Source of the DNA: Dyadobacter sp. CY261
Lineage (GTDB): Bacteria > Bacteroidota > Bacteroidia > Cytophagales > Spirosomataceae
Assembly: GCF_021440085.1 (NCBI RefSeq)
Contig: NZ_JAKCPW010000009.1
Location: forward strand, 124,001 to 188,000
Reading direction: 5' to 3'
DNA length: 64,000 nucleotides
Part shown: positions 1 through 8,193 of the stretch, piece by piece
Numbering within the stretch: the stretch's first letter is position 1
Layout: each line of letters begins with the position of its first letter
Made by a program: the position numbers and the translations under genes
Notes under the pieces: model-generated
Seen by the model: only the letters and a program-made list of their open reading frames with translations
The model's database searches: none
Told to the model about the DNA's origin: nothing

Positions 1-216
1 AACATGGCTGTGCAGTTGATCGAACAGCTCACGACCGAATTTGACATCACAAATTATAAAGATACTTACAATGAAAAACTGCTGAAACTAATCATGGCCA
101 AAGCCAAAGGCAAGAAACCGGCTGGCACAAAGATGAAAGTTGTGCACTCGAAGAGCCGTGATTTGATGGCGCAATTGAAGGAAAGTCTGTCAACGCCCAA
201 ACGAAAAGCATCATGA
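1..216 (+). CDS. ku: Ku, C-terminal end (partial)
   Basis: This is the last ~70 residues of a protein whose start lies before the window. The segment has a short helix rich in Glu, Leu and Thr (LIEQLTTEFDI), then a DTYNEKLLKLI stretch and a very basic tail (KAKGKKPAGTK, ending TPKRKAS), which is how bacterial Ku proteins end. Ku is a homodimer that rings broken DNA ends and recruits LigD in non-homologous end joining. Its stop codon overlaps the start of the LigD-type polymerase gene (ATGA at 213-216), so the two are translationally coupled. The assignment rests partly on that neighbour. Confidence 0.75.
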   Translation, partial: NMAVQLIEQLTTEFDITNYKDTYNEKLLKLIMAKAKGKKPAGTKMKVVHSKSRDLMAQLKESLSTPKRKAS

Positions 217-1112
217 AAAAGAAAGCGGAGATCACCCATCCGGAGAAAATATACTGGCCCGACGAGCACATTACCAAAGGCGAGCTGATCGACTATTACC
301 GTAACGTAGCGCCTTACATTCTACCCTACATAAAAAACCGTCCGCTTTCGCTACGCAGACAACCTAATGGCGTGAAGGATGAAGGTTTTTTCCAAAAAGA
401 CGCGAGCGATTCGACACCGGAATGGATGAAGACCTTTGAAATACTGGCTGAATCGACGGGAAAAATGGTCAACTACTATGTAGCTAATGACGTCGAAAGC
501 CTGCTTTATATCGCCAATCTGGGCTGTATCGAAATGAATCCGTGGAATTCAACGATCACCAAGCTCGACCATCCCGATTATGTGGTAATGGACATTGATC
601 CTTCCGACAAAAATACTTTCAATGATGTTATAGACGTGGCATTGACCGTCAAGGAATTGCTCGACGAAATGGGCGCCGAAGGTTTTTGCAAAACATCAGG
701 AGCCAGCGGAATGCATGTTTACATTCCGTTTGGGAAGAAATATGACTACGATAAAGCCCGCGATTTTGCTGAAATGCTGGCCCACATGGTTACCGAGCGG
801 CTTCCCAAGCTTACGACATTAGAACGCTCATTGGCGAAGCGTAAGAAAAATCAGATTTACGTCGACTATTTGCAAAACCGGATCGGACAGACACTCGCAT
901 GCGCATACAGCGCCCGCCCAAAGCCCGGCGCAACGGTTTCGACCCCGCTGGAATGGAGTGAAGTACAACATGGCCTGAGCCCGCAAGACTTTACGATCAA
1001 AAACATATTCGACCGGCTTGACAAGAAGGGCGATCTTTTCAAAGGCGCACTTGGCAAGGGCATTAATCTGGATAAAATTTTACAAAAGTTGTCGGTAACG
1101 GAGCAGGATTAG
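213..1112 (+). CDS. ligD: LigD-type DNA repair polymerase/primase (stand-alone PolDom)
   Basis: A 299-residue archaeo-eukaryotic primase-type polymerase of the LigD polymerase family. It adds ribo- or deoxyribonucleotides to fill gaps at broken ends in Ku-dependent end joining. Visible motifs: the metal-binding DIDP at residues 127-130, the TSGASGMHVY nucleotide-binding motif at 161-170, and YVDYLQN (third catalytic Asp) at 216-222. The length covers only the polymerase domain. The ATP-dependent ligase and phosphoesterase domains found in large LigD proteins are absent and must be encoded elsewhere if present. It overlaps the Ku stop codon by 4 nt and starts at that ATG. Confidence 0.92.
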   Translation: MKKKAEITHPEKIYWPDEHITKGELIDYYRNVAPYILPYIKNRPLSLRRQPNGVKDEGFFQKDASDSTPEWMKTFEILAESTGKMVNYYVANDVESLLYIANLGCIEMNPWNSTITKLDHPDYVVMDIDPSDKNTFNDVIDVALTVKELLDEMGAEGFCKTSGASGMHVYIPFGKKYDYDKARDFAEMLAHMVTERLPKLTTLERSLAKRKKNQIYVDYLQNRIGQTLACAYSARPKPGATVSTPLEWSEVQHGLSPQDFTIKNIFDRLDKKGDLFKGALGKGINLDKILQKLSVTEQD

Positions 1113-1164
1113 GAGATGATTTGAAGGTGTGTTTATTTTAACCCTTCAAACCAAATCCAATACC

Positions 1165-2331
1165 ATGCGCCTAATCCCTACTCAAAAGAACATCGGCACG
1201 GCATTGCTGCTTGTGGCGTTACTCACCCCATTTCTTTTTCTGAATGGCTGTTCGTCCGAAAAGAAAGACGGAGCCGCTTCCGACTCCACCAAACGTCCGG
1301 TCGTGATCGGCTATGTTGGCGGCTTCCACGGCTTGCTGAATACCAGCAACATCGAAGCCAAAATGCTTACGCACATCAACTACGCTTTTGTCAATATCAA
1401 AAATGGCAAGGCATTCCTGGACAACGAAAAGACCGACACGACCAATTTCCGTCAACTCAACCTGCTGAAAGCCGACAATCCTGATCTGAAGATCCTGATC
1501 TCGATCGGCGGCTGGGCTTGGAGTGAGAACTTCTCCGACGCGGTCCTTACCGATTCTTCCCGCAAAATTTTCGCAAAAAGCAGTGTCGAGATCATTAAAA
1601 AATACAACCTCGACGGCGTCGATATTGACTGGGAATATCCTGGCCTGCCGGGAGAAGAAGGAAATGTATTCCGCCCAGAAGACAAGCAGAACTTCACCGA
1701 AATGTTTCACGCGATCCGCAACGAACTGGATCTGCTGGAAGAGGAAACCGGCAAGAAAAAATTACTTACCACCGCTGTGGCAGGCTGGGTTGAGTTCCTC
1801 AGCGCCACCGAAATGGGTAAGGCGCAGCGATACCTGGATTACGTAAACCTAATGACCTATGATCTTTTCCAGGGCGACACAGCTGTTCACCATGCAAGTT
1901 TATACCCTTCAAACATCTATAAAACAGCCAAATCAGTGGATAATGCCGTAAAAGGCTTCCACGCGGCGGGTGTTCCGATGGAGAAACTGGTAGTGGGGCT
2001 GCCGTTTTATGGTCGGATGTTTACGGTCACGAAACTTGACAAGGGTCTTGGGCAGAAGCAAATCAAGCAACAGTATATTGATGGCTATACTTATATCAAA
2101 GATAGCTTAGTCAATAAAAAAGGATATAAAGAATATCGGGATACGGTCGCCAAGGCACCTTACCTCCTCAATGCGGAGACAGGCGACGTGCTGAGCTATG
2201 AGGATGAAGAGTCCGTGCGGGAAAAATGCAAATATGTACTCGCCAACAAACTGGGAGGCGTGATGTTCTGGGAGTACGACTCCGATCCCAAAAAGTATTT
2301 GCTCACCGAGATCGACAGGTCGTTAAAGTGA
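1165..2331 (+). CDS. GH18 family glycosidase (chitinase-like), lipoprotein
   Basis: A 388-residue glycoside hydrolase family 18 protein, probably an exported chitinase or related endo-N-acetylglucosaminidase. The catalytic signature DGVDIDWE is intact, with the acid Glu at about residue 157. The SIGGW strand motif precedes it, and FWEYDSD near the C-terminus closes the barrel. The N-terminus is a lipoprotein signal (hydrophobic run ending FLFLNGC), so the protein is probably membrane-anchored. A GTG 36 nt upstream is in frame, but the ATG at 1165 puts the signal peptide directly at the N-terminus and is preferred. No carbohydrate-binding module is visible. No Sus pair lies next to it. Confidence 0.9.
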   Translation: MRLIPTQKNIGTALLLVALLTPFLFLNGCSSEKKDGAASDSTKRPVVIGYVGGFHGLLNTSNIEAKMLTHINYAFVNIKNGKAFLDNEKTDTTNFRQLNLLKADNPDLKILISIGGWAWSENFSDAVLTDSSRKIFAKSSVEIIKKYNLDGVDIDWEYPGLPGEEGNVFRPEDKQNFTEMFHAIRNELDLLEEETGKKKLLTTAVAGWVEFLSATEMGKAQRYLDYVNLMTYDLFQGDTAVHHASLYPSNIYKTAKSVDNAVKGFHAAGVPMEKLVVGLPFYGRMFTVTKLDKGLGQKQIKQQYIDGYTYIKDSLVNKKGYKEYRDTVAKAPYLLNAETGDVLSYEDEESVREKCKYVLANKLGGVMFWEYDSDPKKYLLTEIDRSLK

Positions 2332-2380
2332 CATCTATCCTCCATTGCAGAGGGTATAAACCCTGGTTGGGAAGTGGGGC

Positions 2381-2401
2381 GTGCCTGCGGCACTGGTTTT
2401 T
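2381..2401 (+). terminator. Possible terminator after the chitinase gene
   Basis: A short GC hairpin (GTGCC, loop TGC, GGCAC) is followed by TGGTTTTT. It sits 50 nt after the chitinase stop codon and just before the convergent endonuclease V gene. The stem has only 5 bp, so this is a modest call. Confidence 0.4.
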
Positions 2402-2420
2402 CGGGCTGGCCGATTAGAGG

Positions 2421-3161
2421 TTAGAAAAGTCGCCATTCGGTTAGCTCGTGGTAGCCTTCGGTTAGTTCGCCCGTCCGGAACTTGTTCACTATCTCATGCG
2501 CTTTTCGCGTGGGTTCGGGCAAGCGGTGCCTGCCGGTACATCTCAAGGCGAGTGTCAGGCTGTCTTCGAGACTCATCTGATGGCCTGGTGAAATGAACAC
2601 AGGTTTGACATCATCCTTGGTGCGAACTGCATAGCCGATCACATCACCTTTGTCGGTAACATTCGTGTACTCACCTTTCGATTCGCCGGGCTCTGTGTAT
2701 TGCCCGGCGAGTTTCTTTTTAGCGCAACCCATCGTAACTGCACCTGTAAGGACTCCAAAATGGGAAGCAATGCCCATTCTGCGGGCATGCAGGATGCCGT
2801 TGCCATCGAACATGATCACATCTGGTTTTACCGGTATTTGCTCGTAGGCTTTCAGAATGGCTGGGATTTCGCGAAATGCGAGATAACCCGGCACATAGGG
2901 GAATATCGTGCTGCTTTTAACCAGCGAACAGGCGATCGGTTGCAACTCAGGGTAGCTCAGGATTACCAGCCCTGCATATACTGTCTCACTGTACAGCGTT
3001 AGCGAGATATCGGCACCTGCAATGGTTTTAATCTCTTTCTGAAGTGGTTGCAAATTCAGATGGCTTCTGAGTTGTTGCTGAATGAGCGTGGCCTCACCGA
3101 TCGTCAATTGATCATAATTGAATTCGGGAGTGACCAAGCTTCGGTTCAAATCGTCTGGCAT
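2421..3161 (-). CDS. nfi: Endonuclease V (deoxyinosine 3' endonuclease)
   Basis: Endonuclease V cuts the second phosphodiester bond 3' of deoxyinosine and related deaminated bases, starting alternative excision repair. The 246-residue product has the family's metal-binding Asp in AGADIS (D51), the PYVPGYLAFRE wedge/recognition motif (88-98) and the second catalytic Asp in FDGNGILHARRMG (D119). The open frame extends upstream to 3329, but that would overlap the divergent gene. The ATG at 3161 has AGGA 8 nt upstream and gives the normal family length. It is divergent from the next gene, with 63 nt between starts. Confidence 0.93.
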   Translation of the reverse strand: MPDDLNRSLVTPEFNYDQLTIGEATLIQQQLRSHLNLQPLQKEIKTIAGADISLTLYSETVYAGLVILSYPELQPIACSLVKSSTIFPYVPGYLAFREIPAILKAYEQIPVKPDVIMFDGNGILHARRMGIASHFGVLTGAVTMGCAKKKLAGQYTEPGESKGEYTNVTDKGDVIGYAVRTKDDVKPVFISPGHQMSLEDSLTLALRCTGRHRLPEPTRKAHEIVNKFRTGELTEGYHELTEWRLF

Positions 3162-3224
3162 GATATTTCCTGATTGCATATCAAAGTTCTTTACCCAGCT
3201 ATAATCAAAAACCAGGCCACTTTC

Positions 3225-3731
3225 ATGGAACACACCTCCGTCAAACGCAAATGGGCGAATTGGAAATTCATTTCCTTCGTTGTCATACTGATCGCCATCT
3301 TTGTTAAATTCTATGTACTCGACGAACACGACGAAAACGCGGTGGTGACCGTAGAGCTCGATCTCCCACAGGTCGCGTTACGCAATCAGCAGGAAGTGGC
3401 GGCCATTCTCGGCGACGGCAAGCTCGAAAGTTTCTACAATGACGAAAAGGCCGGCTGTGAGAAATGCCCGAAAGTCTCCTACCGCGAGGGTAAAGTAGAG
3501 ATCATTTACATCAACGATATTGCCGATCAGATCAGGCTTAACAATCTCTCCGACTTCGAATTTGAAAACCGGGTCATCCTGGGCCTGCTTAATCTATCCG
3601 AAAACATTCCCCCGAAAGTGGATGAAGACGGCCTGAAACGATGGGATAATTATCAGAAATACACACAGATAGCCGCATTCTCCAAAAAAGGCCATGTCGA
3701 TTACATCCTCATTAAAAGTAAAACCGAATGA
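3225..3731 (+). CDS. Conserved hypothetical protein with one membrane anchor
   Basis: A 168-residue protein I do not recognise. It has a short basic N-terminus (KRKWANWK), one hydrophobic segment at about residues 14-31, and then a soluble domain containing a CEKC motif near residue 80 and an EIIYIND strand. The layout fits a single-pass inner-membrane protein with a periplasmic domain. The ATG at 3225 is chosen because the longer frame from 3174 would run into the divergent endonuclease V start. The stop lies 3 nt from the convergent NhaA stop. Confidence 0.65.
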   Translation: MEHTSVKRKWANWKFISFVVILIAIFVKFYVLDEHDENAVVTVELDLPQVALRNQQEVAAILGDGKLESFYNDEKAGCEKCPKVSYREGKVEIIYINDIADQIRLNNLSDFEFENRVILGLLNLSENIPPKVDEDGLKRWDNYQKYTQIAAFSKKGHVDYILIKSKTE

Positions 3732-3734
3732 TAT

Positions 3735-4913
3735 CTAGGGCGCAGACTTTTTGCTCACCCGGCTTAACATCGCATATCCCAGAATTCCGGATAAAATCGA
3801 GCCGGTAAGAATTGAAAATTTTGCTTCGGAGAGAATCGTATGCTCGCCCGGGAAGGATAGCAGTGCAATAAAGACGGACATGGTGAAGCCGATCCCACCA
3901 AGCATTCCCACGCCAACAATGTGCGCCCAGCCAGCCTGGCTGGGCATGCTGCTTATTCCCAGTTTAACGGTAAGCCAGGAAAAAAGACTGATACCCAGCG
4001 GCTTTCCTACTACTAATCCGAGGATAATACCCATACCCAGCGTGGTTGTAAGACCCTCGACCATTCCTGCTTCGAAGGTGATATTAGTATTCGATAATGC
4101 AAAAACCGGCATGATGACGTAATTCACCGGTTTCATCAGCATGTGTTCCAACTTTTCCAACGGCGATTCCTGCGCATTGGGTGTAGTAGGGATCGCGAAG
4201 GCCGTGAGTACGCCTGCAATGGTGGCGTGAACGCCCGAATGGTGGATGAAATACCAGATGAACGCGCCGGGAATAAGATAAGCAGCCAGACTCTTCACGC
4301 CAAGCCGGTTCAGAGCCAGTAACACGGCGAAAATCCCTCCTGCGTAAAGTAAATAGGTGTAGTGTAATTCGGACGAATAGAAAATAGCGATCACTAATAT
4401 CGCCATGAGGTCGTCGACAATAGCGAGTGCTGCAAGGAAAATTTTAAGCGATGCAGGTGCTTTGCTACCCAGCATGGTGATAATGGCAATAGCGAAGGCA
4501 ATATCGGTCGCCATGGGGATTCCCCAGCCTGCGGCGGTGTGCGTGCCGCTATTGAGTAAAAAATAAATCGTTGCAGGGGCCACCACACCTCCTAGCGCGG
4601 CAAAAATAGGCAATGCCGCTTTTTTGAACGACGACAGCTCGCCTTCCACCAGCTCCCTTTTGATTTCAAGTCCTACCAGCAGAAACAAGACCGCCATTAG
4701 CCCGTCGTTGACCCAAAGCAAGACTGGATAGCGCAAATGAAAAGTGTCCGTATCGACGCCCAGTTCAATACCGAGCAAATTTTCAAAGGCTCCGGCCAAG
4801 GGTGAATTGGCGATGATAAGGGAAATAACTACGCAGATGATCAGGATACTGCCACCCAGCGACTCCGATTGTACAAATTCTCTGAACGGTTTAAGATTGA
4901 TCATTTTAGTCAT
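3735..4913 (-). CDS. nhaA: Na+/H+ antiporter NhaA
   Basis: A 392-residue inner-membrane antiporter that exports Na+ (or Li+) in exchange for protons, for salt and alkaline pH tolerance. The ion-binding acidic residues are visible: ATDIAFA (D137) and the adjacent pair in IVDDLMAIL (D167, D168). The conserved GLEIKRELVEGEL loop is at about 81-92. About 12 hydrophobic segments fit the family fold. A second Met three codons in (4904) is an alternative start. It is transcribed alone, convergent with the preceding gene. Confidence 0.96.
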   Translation of the reverse strand: MTKMINLKPFREFVQSESLGGSILIICVVISLIIANSPLAGAFENLLGIELGVDTDTFHLRYPVLLWVNDGLMAVLFLLVGLEIKRELVEGELSSFKKAALPIFAALGGVVAPATIYFLLNSGTHTAAGWGIPMATDIAFAIAIITMLGSKAPASLKIFLAALAIVDDLMAILVIAIFYSSELHYTYLLYAGGIFAVLLALNRLGVKSLAAYLIPGAFIWYFIHHSGVHATIAGVLTAFAIPTTPNAQESPLEKLEHMLMKPVNYVIMPVFALSNTNITFEAGMVEGLTTTLGMGIILGLVVGKPLGISLFSWLTVKLGISSMPSQAGWAHIVGVGMLGGIGFTMSVFIALLSFPGEHTILSEAKFSILTGSILSGILGYAMLSRVSKKSAP

Positions 4914-5130
4914 GCCGGCAATATAGTAAATCCGCCCAAAATAGAATGCATTCAGAAAATTGCACTTTTTCAGTAAAAACCAGATTATTAATGAGCTAGC
5001 ACATATTTGAATATTTCAAAACACAAGAACACTCAAAATGCCATTAAATCACTCATCACCAATAAAAACCATTCACATAACCGTTAGATCACTCATTCAA
5101 TAAATATGCAATCATTCCTAAAATCCCATT

Positions 5131-5138
5131 TATATTTG
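5131..5138 (+). promoter_or_regulatory. Candidate -7 box for the small secreted protein gene
   Basis: TATATTTG matches the Bacteroidota primary-sigma -7 consensus TAnnTTTG and lies 46 nt upstream of the start codon at 5185. No clear -33 TTTG is seen at the usual spacing. Confidence 0.45.
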
Positions 5139-5184
5139 CATCATCAAATAAGACAAAGACAAGAAACAAAAAATAAATAGAGCT

Positions 5185-5406
5185 ATGAAAACTTTGATCA
5201 CAACCTTCGTAAGTGTTATCGCATTGACCAGTTCAGTTGCTTTTGCAGACGACAATAAATCAGCCAATACCATCAAAAATACATTGCCAGCATCAACCCC
5301 AGCGGTAGAAACTCCGGCACCGCCAAAAGCGAAAAGCACAAACACGTACATTACGTATACCCCGACTCAGAAAGCGGCGATCGTGGAGCTTAAAACCACG
5401 AAATAG
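5185..5406 (+). CDS. Small secreted protein, unknown function
   Basis: A 73-residue protein with a clear signal peptide (hydrophobic run to SVAFA, likely cleaved before DDN). The mature part is about 50 residues rich in Ala, Pro, Thr and Lys (TPAVETPAPPKAKS). It contains no cysteine and no recognisable domain. The opposite-strand frame here is a shadow: this strand has the signal peptide, an upstream -7 box and its own terminator at 5441-5472. It is a single-gene transcript. The function is unknown; low complexity suggests a small periplasmic or surface protein. Confidence 0.7.
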   Translation: MKTLITTFVSVIALTSSVAFADDNKSANTIKNTLPASTPAVETPAPPKAKSTNTYITYTPTQKAAIVELKTTK

Positions 5407-5440
5407 TTTTTACAAAATTGAAAGGTGAAATTGAGATGTT

Positions 5441-5472
5441 AAAAAGGAGGGCAAATTGCACCTCCTTTTTTT
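5441..5472 (+). terminator. Bidirectional intrinsic terminator
   Basis: The stem AAAAAGGAGG (5441-5450) pairs with CCTCCTTTTT (5461-5470) around a 10-nt loop and runs into T residues. Read on the other strand it also ends in a T run, so it can serve both the small secreted protein gene and the phosphonate operon coming from the right. Confidence 0.85.
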
Positions 5473-5493
5473 TATGTCCCTACAAACAGGAGA

Positions 5494-6795
5494 TCAGGCC
5501 GCAGCGAGTGGTGGACCGCTCTTCTCGGCCGACCGGTCCGAACGGCATTTATCGAAATAAATATTGCTTGCCGCAAGCAATAGCAGCCCGAGGCAAAATT
5601 GCAGATAAGAGAACTGCATCAGCACCCGCGACCAGCTCAGGTCTTTCATAAAAAACTCCTTGTAAAGCAGCAATCCTACGCTGCCCATATAGCCGATACT
5701 TTCGCAGATATAGACAAAATACCCCGCATTGGCCTTGATGCGGTACAATGCGATCATCCGCTCGAAAACGACAGTTTGCAACACCGTGTAGGCCAGGAAA
5801 AGCCCCAGCCCCACCAGCAGCATCCAGTAAAAGCCACTGATGACCGATTTCTCAAACAATAATGTACCTACGCCGATCAGGATTATACCGCCAAAAAGGA
5901 TCAGGTAAGCAAGGCGGAAACCAGCGAGGTTATCCCGCACAAAAGCCAATGCCCCGATGATGACCAGCACAACGACACCCGTGATCATTTCGGTGGTCGT
6001 GAGCACACTGCTACCCCAGTGCGAATCGATTTCGTTCCAGATTTCGATCGTGAAATTGTCGCGGAAATCGCGCACAACTACAAGGGTGGCATAAAAGATG
6101 ACCAGGCATACGATCGGAAAACCGAACCGTCGCATGACTAACCGCTTGTCCCCGCTCGTCATAGGCACGCGCTCAGTGCGTAATGCGATATCTTCGGCCG
6201 TCGGTTTGGGGATCACCGAAAGCATCCAGACGCAGATTAAAAACAGGGGCAGGAAAAGTAAACCCATAAAAAACGGCATCCAGAACTCCGAGATACCGGG
6301 AAAAATGCCGTGAATTTCGAGGTACGTCGTCTTAAGAATCCCCGACGCCACTACCACGCTGATATTTAAACCCATCGCCAGCATTTCGGTAAACCGGCGG
6401 CCTTCCAGGAAACTGAATACCACGCCATAGACCATTCCAAGTGGCAGGCCATTCATGAATAGAAATACAAAATTATAGGGATAAGGCACGAGCCCGAAAA
6501 ATAGCAGCGCCAGTTCCGCCACGAGGATCAGTCCGATCACCAACTTGACCCGTGCATTGTGCTTCAACTCCGAAATCACTTTAATGCCCGCAAACTTGGA
6601 AAGTGTGTAACCCGCCACTTGCGAAATGATCAGGATCGCCTTGTAACTTACCTCGCCCAGTTCCAAGCCCTGGTAAAGCCCTGCATTGAATGGCTTGCGG
6701 AATGCATACATACAGAAATAAGCCCCAAAGGAAGCAATGACAGCCCAGCTGATAAAAAACGTATTCGATCGCGTAAGTGCTTCTTTCAGGCGCAT
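5494..6795 (-). CDS. DUF5690 family MFS-like transporter of the phosphonate operon
   Basis: A 433-residue polytopic membrane protein with about 12 hydrophobic segments, related to major facilitator transporters and assigned to DUF5690. The N-terminus has AFRKPFNAG after the first helix, resembling the organophosphate antiporters of the MFS. It is the last gene of the operon, 21 nt after pbfA. Since the operon has no ABC-type phosphonate importer, this is the natural candidate for uptake of 2-aminoethylphosphonate or a derivative. That substrate is inference from context. The family is known only as a domain of unknown function. Confidence 0.8.
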   Translation of the reverse strand: MRLKEALTRSNTFFISWAVIASFGAYFCMYAFRKPFNAGLYQGLELGEVSYKAILIISQVAGYTLSKFAGIKVISELKHNARVKLVIGLILVAELALLFFGLVPYPYNFVFLFMNGLPLGMVYGVVFSFLEGRRFTEMLAMGLNISVVVASGILKTTYLEIHGIFPGISEFWMPFFMGLLFLPLFLICVWMLSVIPKPTAEDIALRTERVPMTSGDKRLVMRRFGFPIVCLVIFYATLVVVRDFRDNFTIEIWNEIDSHWGSSVLTTTEMITGVVVLVIIGALAFVRDNLAGFRLAYLILFGGIILIGVGTLLFEKSVISGFYWMLLVGLGLFLAYTVLQTVVFERMIALYRIKANAGYFVYICESIGYMGSVGLLLYKEFFMKDLSWSRVLMQFSYLQFCLGLLLLAASNIYFDKCRSDRSAEKSGPPLAAA

Positions 6796-6816
6796 ATGGT
6801 CAAAATTGTTGAGTTT

Positions 6817-8175
6817 TTATACCAAAACCGAAGCCATTTCAATGGCCTTTTCCAGAATCTGCAATGCTTCTGAGAGTTGCTCGCGGGTAATAATCAGCGG
6901 AGGAGAAAGTTGTACCACATTCCCCTGCGACACTTTGAAGCTTAAACCGTTTTTGAGACATTCATACATGACAATTTCGGCCTCCTGCACAGCTTTTTCC
7001 TTTGTCCCGCGGTCCTTTACCAATTCCACGCCCCACAAAAGACCGATCCCGCGCACCTCGCCGATGAGGGGGTATTTTTCTTTCAGTTTTTCCAATGACT
7101 CCCGCATAAACTCCGCGTCGGCATTCACTTTATCCAGAATGCCGTTCTGCTCGATGAAATCCAGCATTGCCAGCGCCGCAACGCTACCCAACGGACTTTT
7201 TTCATGCGTAAAATGCCCCAGCGATACACTTTGGGCTACATTATAGCCGTCACGCGCCACAATGGCGGCCATGGGCATCACACCACCGCCCAGCCCTTTA
7301 CCCAAACAAACAATATCCGGCTCGAAGCCATAATGCTCAAATGCGAACATCTTGCCCGTGCGCCCGAATGCGATGGGTATTTCGTCGAGGATGAGTAGCA
7401 CTTTATGTTTGGTACAAATATGTCGAACCCGCTCCCAATAGCCTTGTGACGGGATCTGCACATCGGTATTCCTAATCGTTTCGATCACAAATGCCCCGAT
7501 ATCACCCTCTTTTTCAATCACATATTCGAGATAATCAGCATAGGGCAAATCGCCATTATCTGCCGCCGCAAAAGGCCCCCGATAGGTCATCGGCGGCGGA
7601 ATGCGCTCCACACCGGGCAACAAAGGCCCCATATCTTTTCTAAAATCCAGCTCACCACCTGCTGAAATAGCATCCAGAGAAGCACCGTGAAACGAGTCCC
7701 AGAGTGAAACCACTTTATGCTTGCCCGTGACGATGCGGGCGAGTTTGAGCGCCATACTGATCGCCGAAGTCCCTCCCGGCGCAAAAAGTACACGGTTCAG
7801 GTCGCCAGGCATAAGGTCGCCCAGCTTTTTGGCCAGCTCAATGGCGGGAATATTGGTGTACCTGCGCGGAGAAAACGGCAGGATGTCCATCTGCTCTTTC
7901 AGCTTTTCGATCACATACGGATGTCGGTAACCAAGCTGATGGACATTGTTGCCATGGAAATCCATATAGCGCTTTCCCTGCACGTCGGTCAGGTAAATGC
8001 CTTCGCACGAAACAAGCACATCGAGGCAGGGCGTGGAGAGCGATTGGTGCAGAAAATGCTCCGCATCCTCGTGCAGCCAACCCGACGTTTCGGGATCGCT
8101 GATCACCGCATACCAGTCCTGACGCGCGGATGATAGATTAATGTCGCCTTCCGTTCGGTTGTGTACAGCTGCCAT
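6817..8175 (-). CDS. pbfA: (R)-1-hydroxy-2-aminoethylphosphonate ammonia-lyase (PbfA-type, PLP)
   Basis: A 452-residue class-III aminotransferase-fold PLP enzyme. PbfA enzymes are known to eliminate ammonia from (R)-1-hydroxy-2-aminoethylphosphonate to give phosphonoacetaldehyde. Visible: the phosphate-binding GGTSA (134-138), DEIP with the PLP-pyridine Asp (D264), GRTGKMF, and the Schiff-base Lys in GKGLGGG (K293). DEIPIAFGRTG replaces the DEVQTGFGRTG usual in ornithine/GABA aminotransferases. An omega-aminotransferase acting on aminoethylphosphonate is the main alternative. Neighbours on both sides belong to phosphonate catabolism, and the start lies 18 nt after the phosphodiesterase stop. 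Confidence 0.85.
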   Translation of the reverse strand: MAAVHNRTEGDINLSSARQDWYAVISDPETSGWLHEDAEHFLHQSLSTPCLDVLVSCEGIYLTDVQGKRYMDFHGNNVHQLGYRHPYVIEKLKEQMDILPFSPRRYTNIPAIELAKKLGDLMPGDLNRVLFAPGGTSAISMALKLARIVTGKHKVVSLWDSFHGASLDAISAGGELDFRKDMGPLLPGVERIPPPMTYRGPFAAADNGDLPYADYLEYVIEKEGDIGAFVIETIRNTDVQIPSQGYWERVRHICTKHKVLLILDEIPIAFGRTGKMFAFEHYGFEPDIVCLGKGLGGGVMPMAAIVARDGYNVAQSVSLGHFTHEKSPLGSVAALAMLDFIEQNGILDKVNADAEFMRESLEKLKEKYPLIGEVRGIGLLWGVELVKDRGTKEKAVQEAEIVMYECLKNGLSFKVSQGNVVQLSPPLIITREQLSEALQILEKAIEMASVLV

Positions 8176-8193
8176 ATGCAGGGTTTCAGGATG

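Noticed and set aside
1219..1710. 163-codon minus-strand frame inside the chitinase gene
   Set aside because: It overlaps the catalytic region of a clear GH18 gene and shows no domain of its own.
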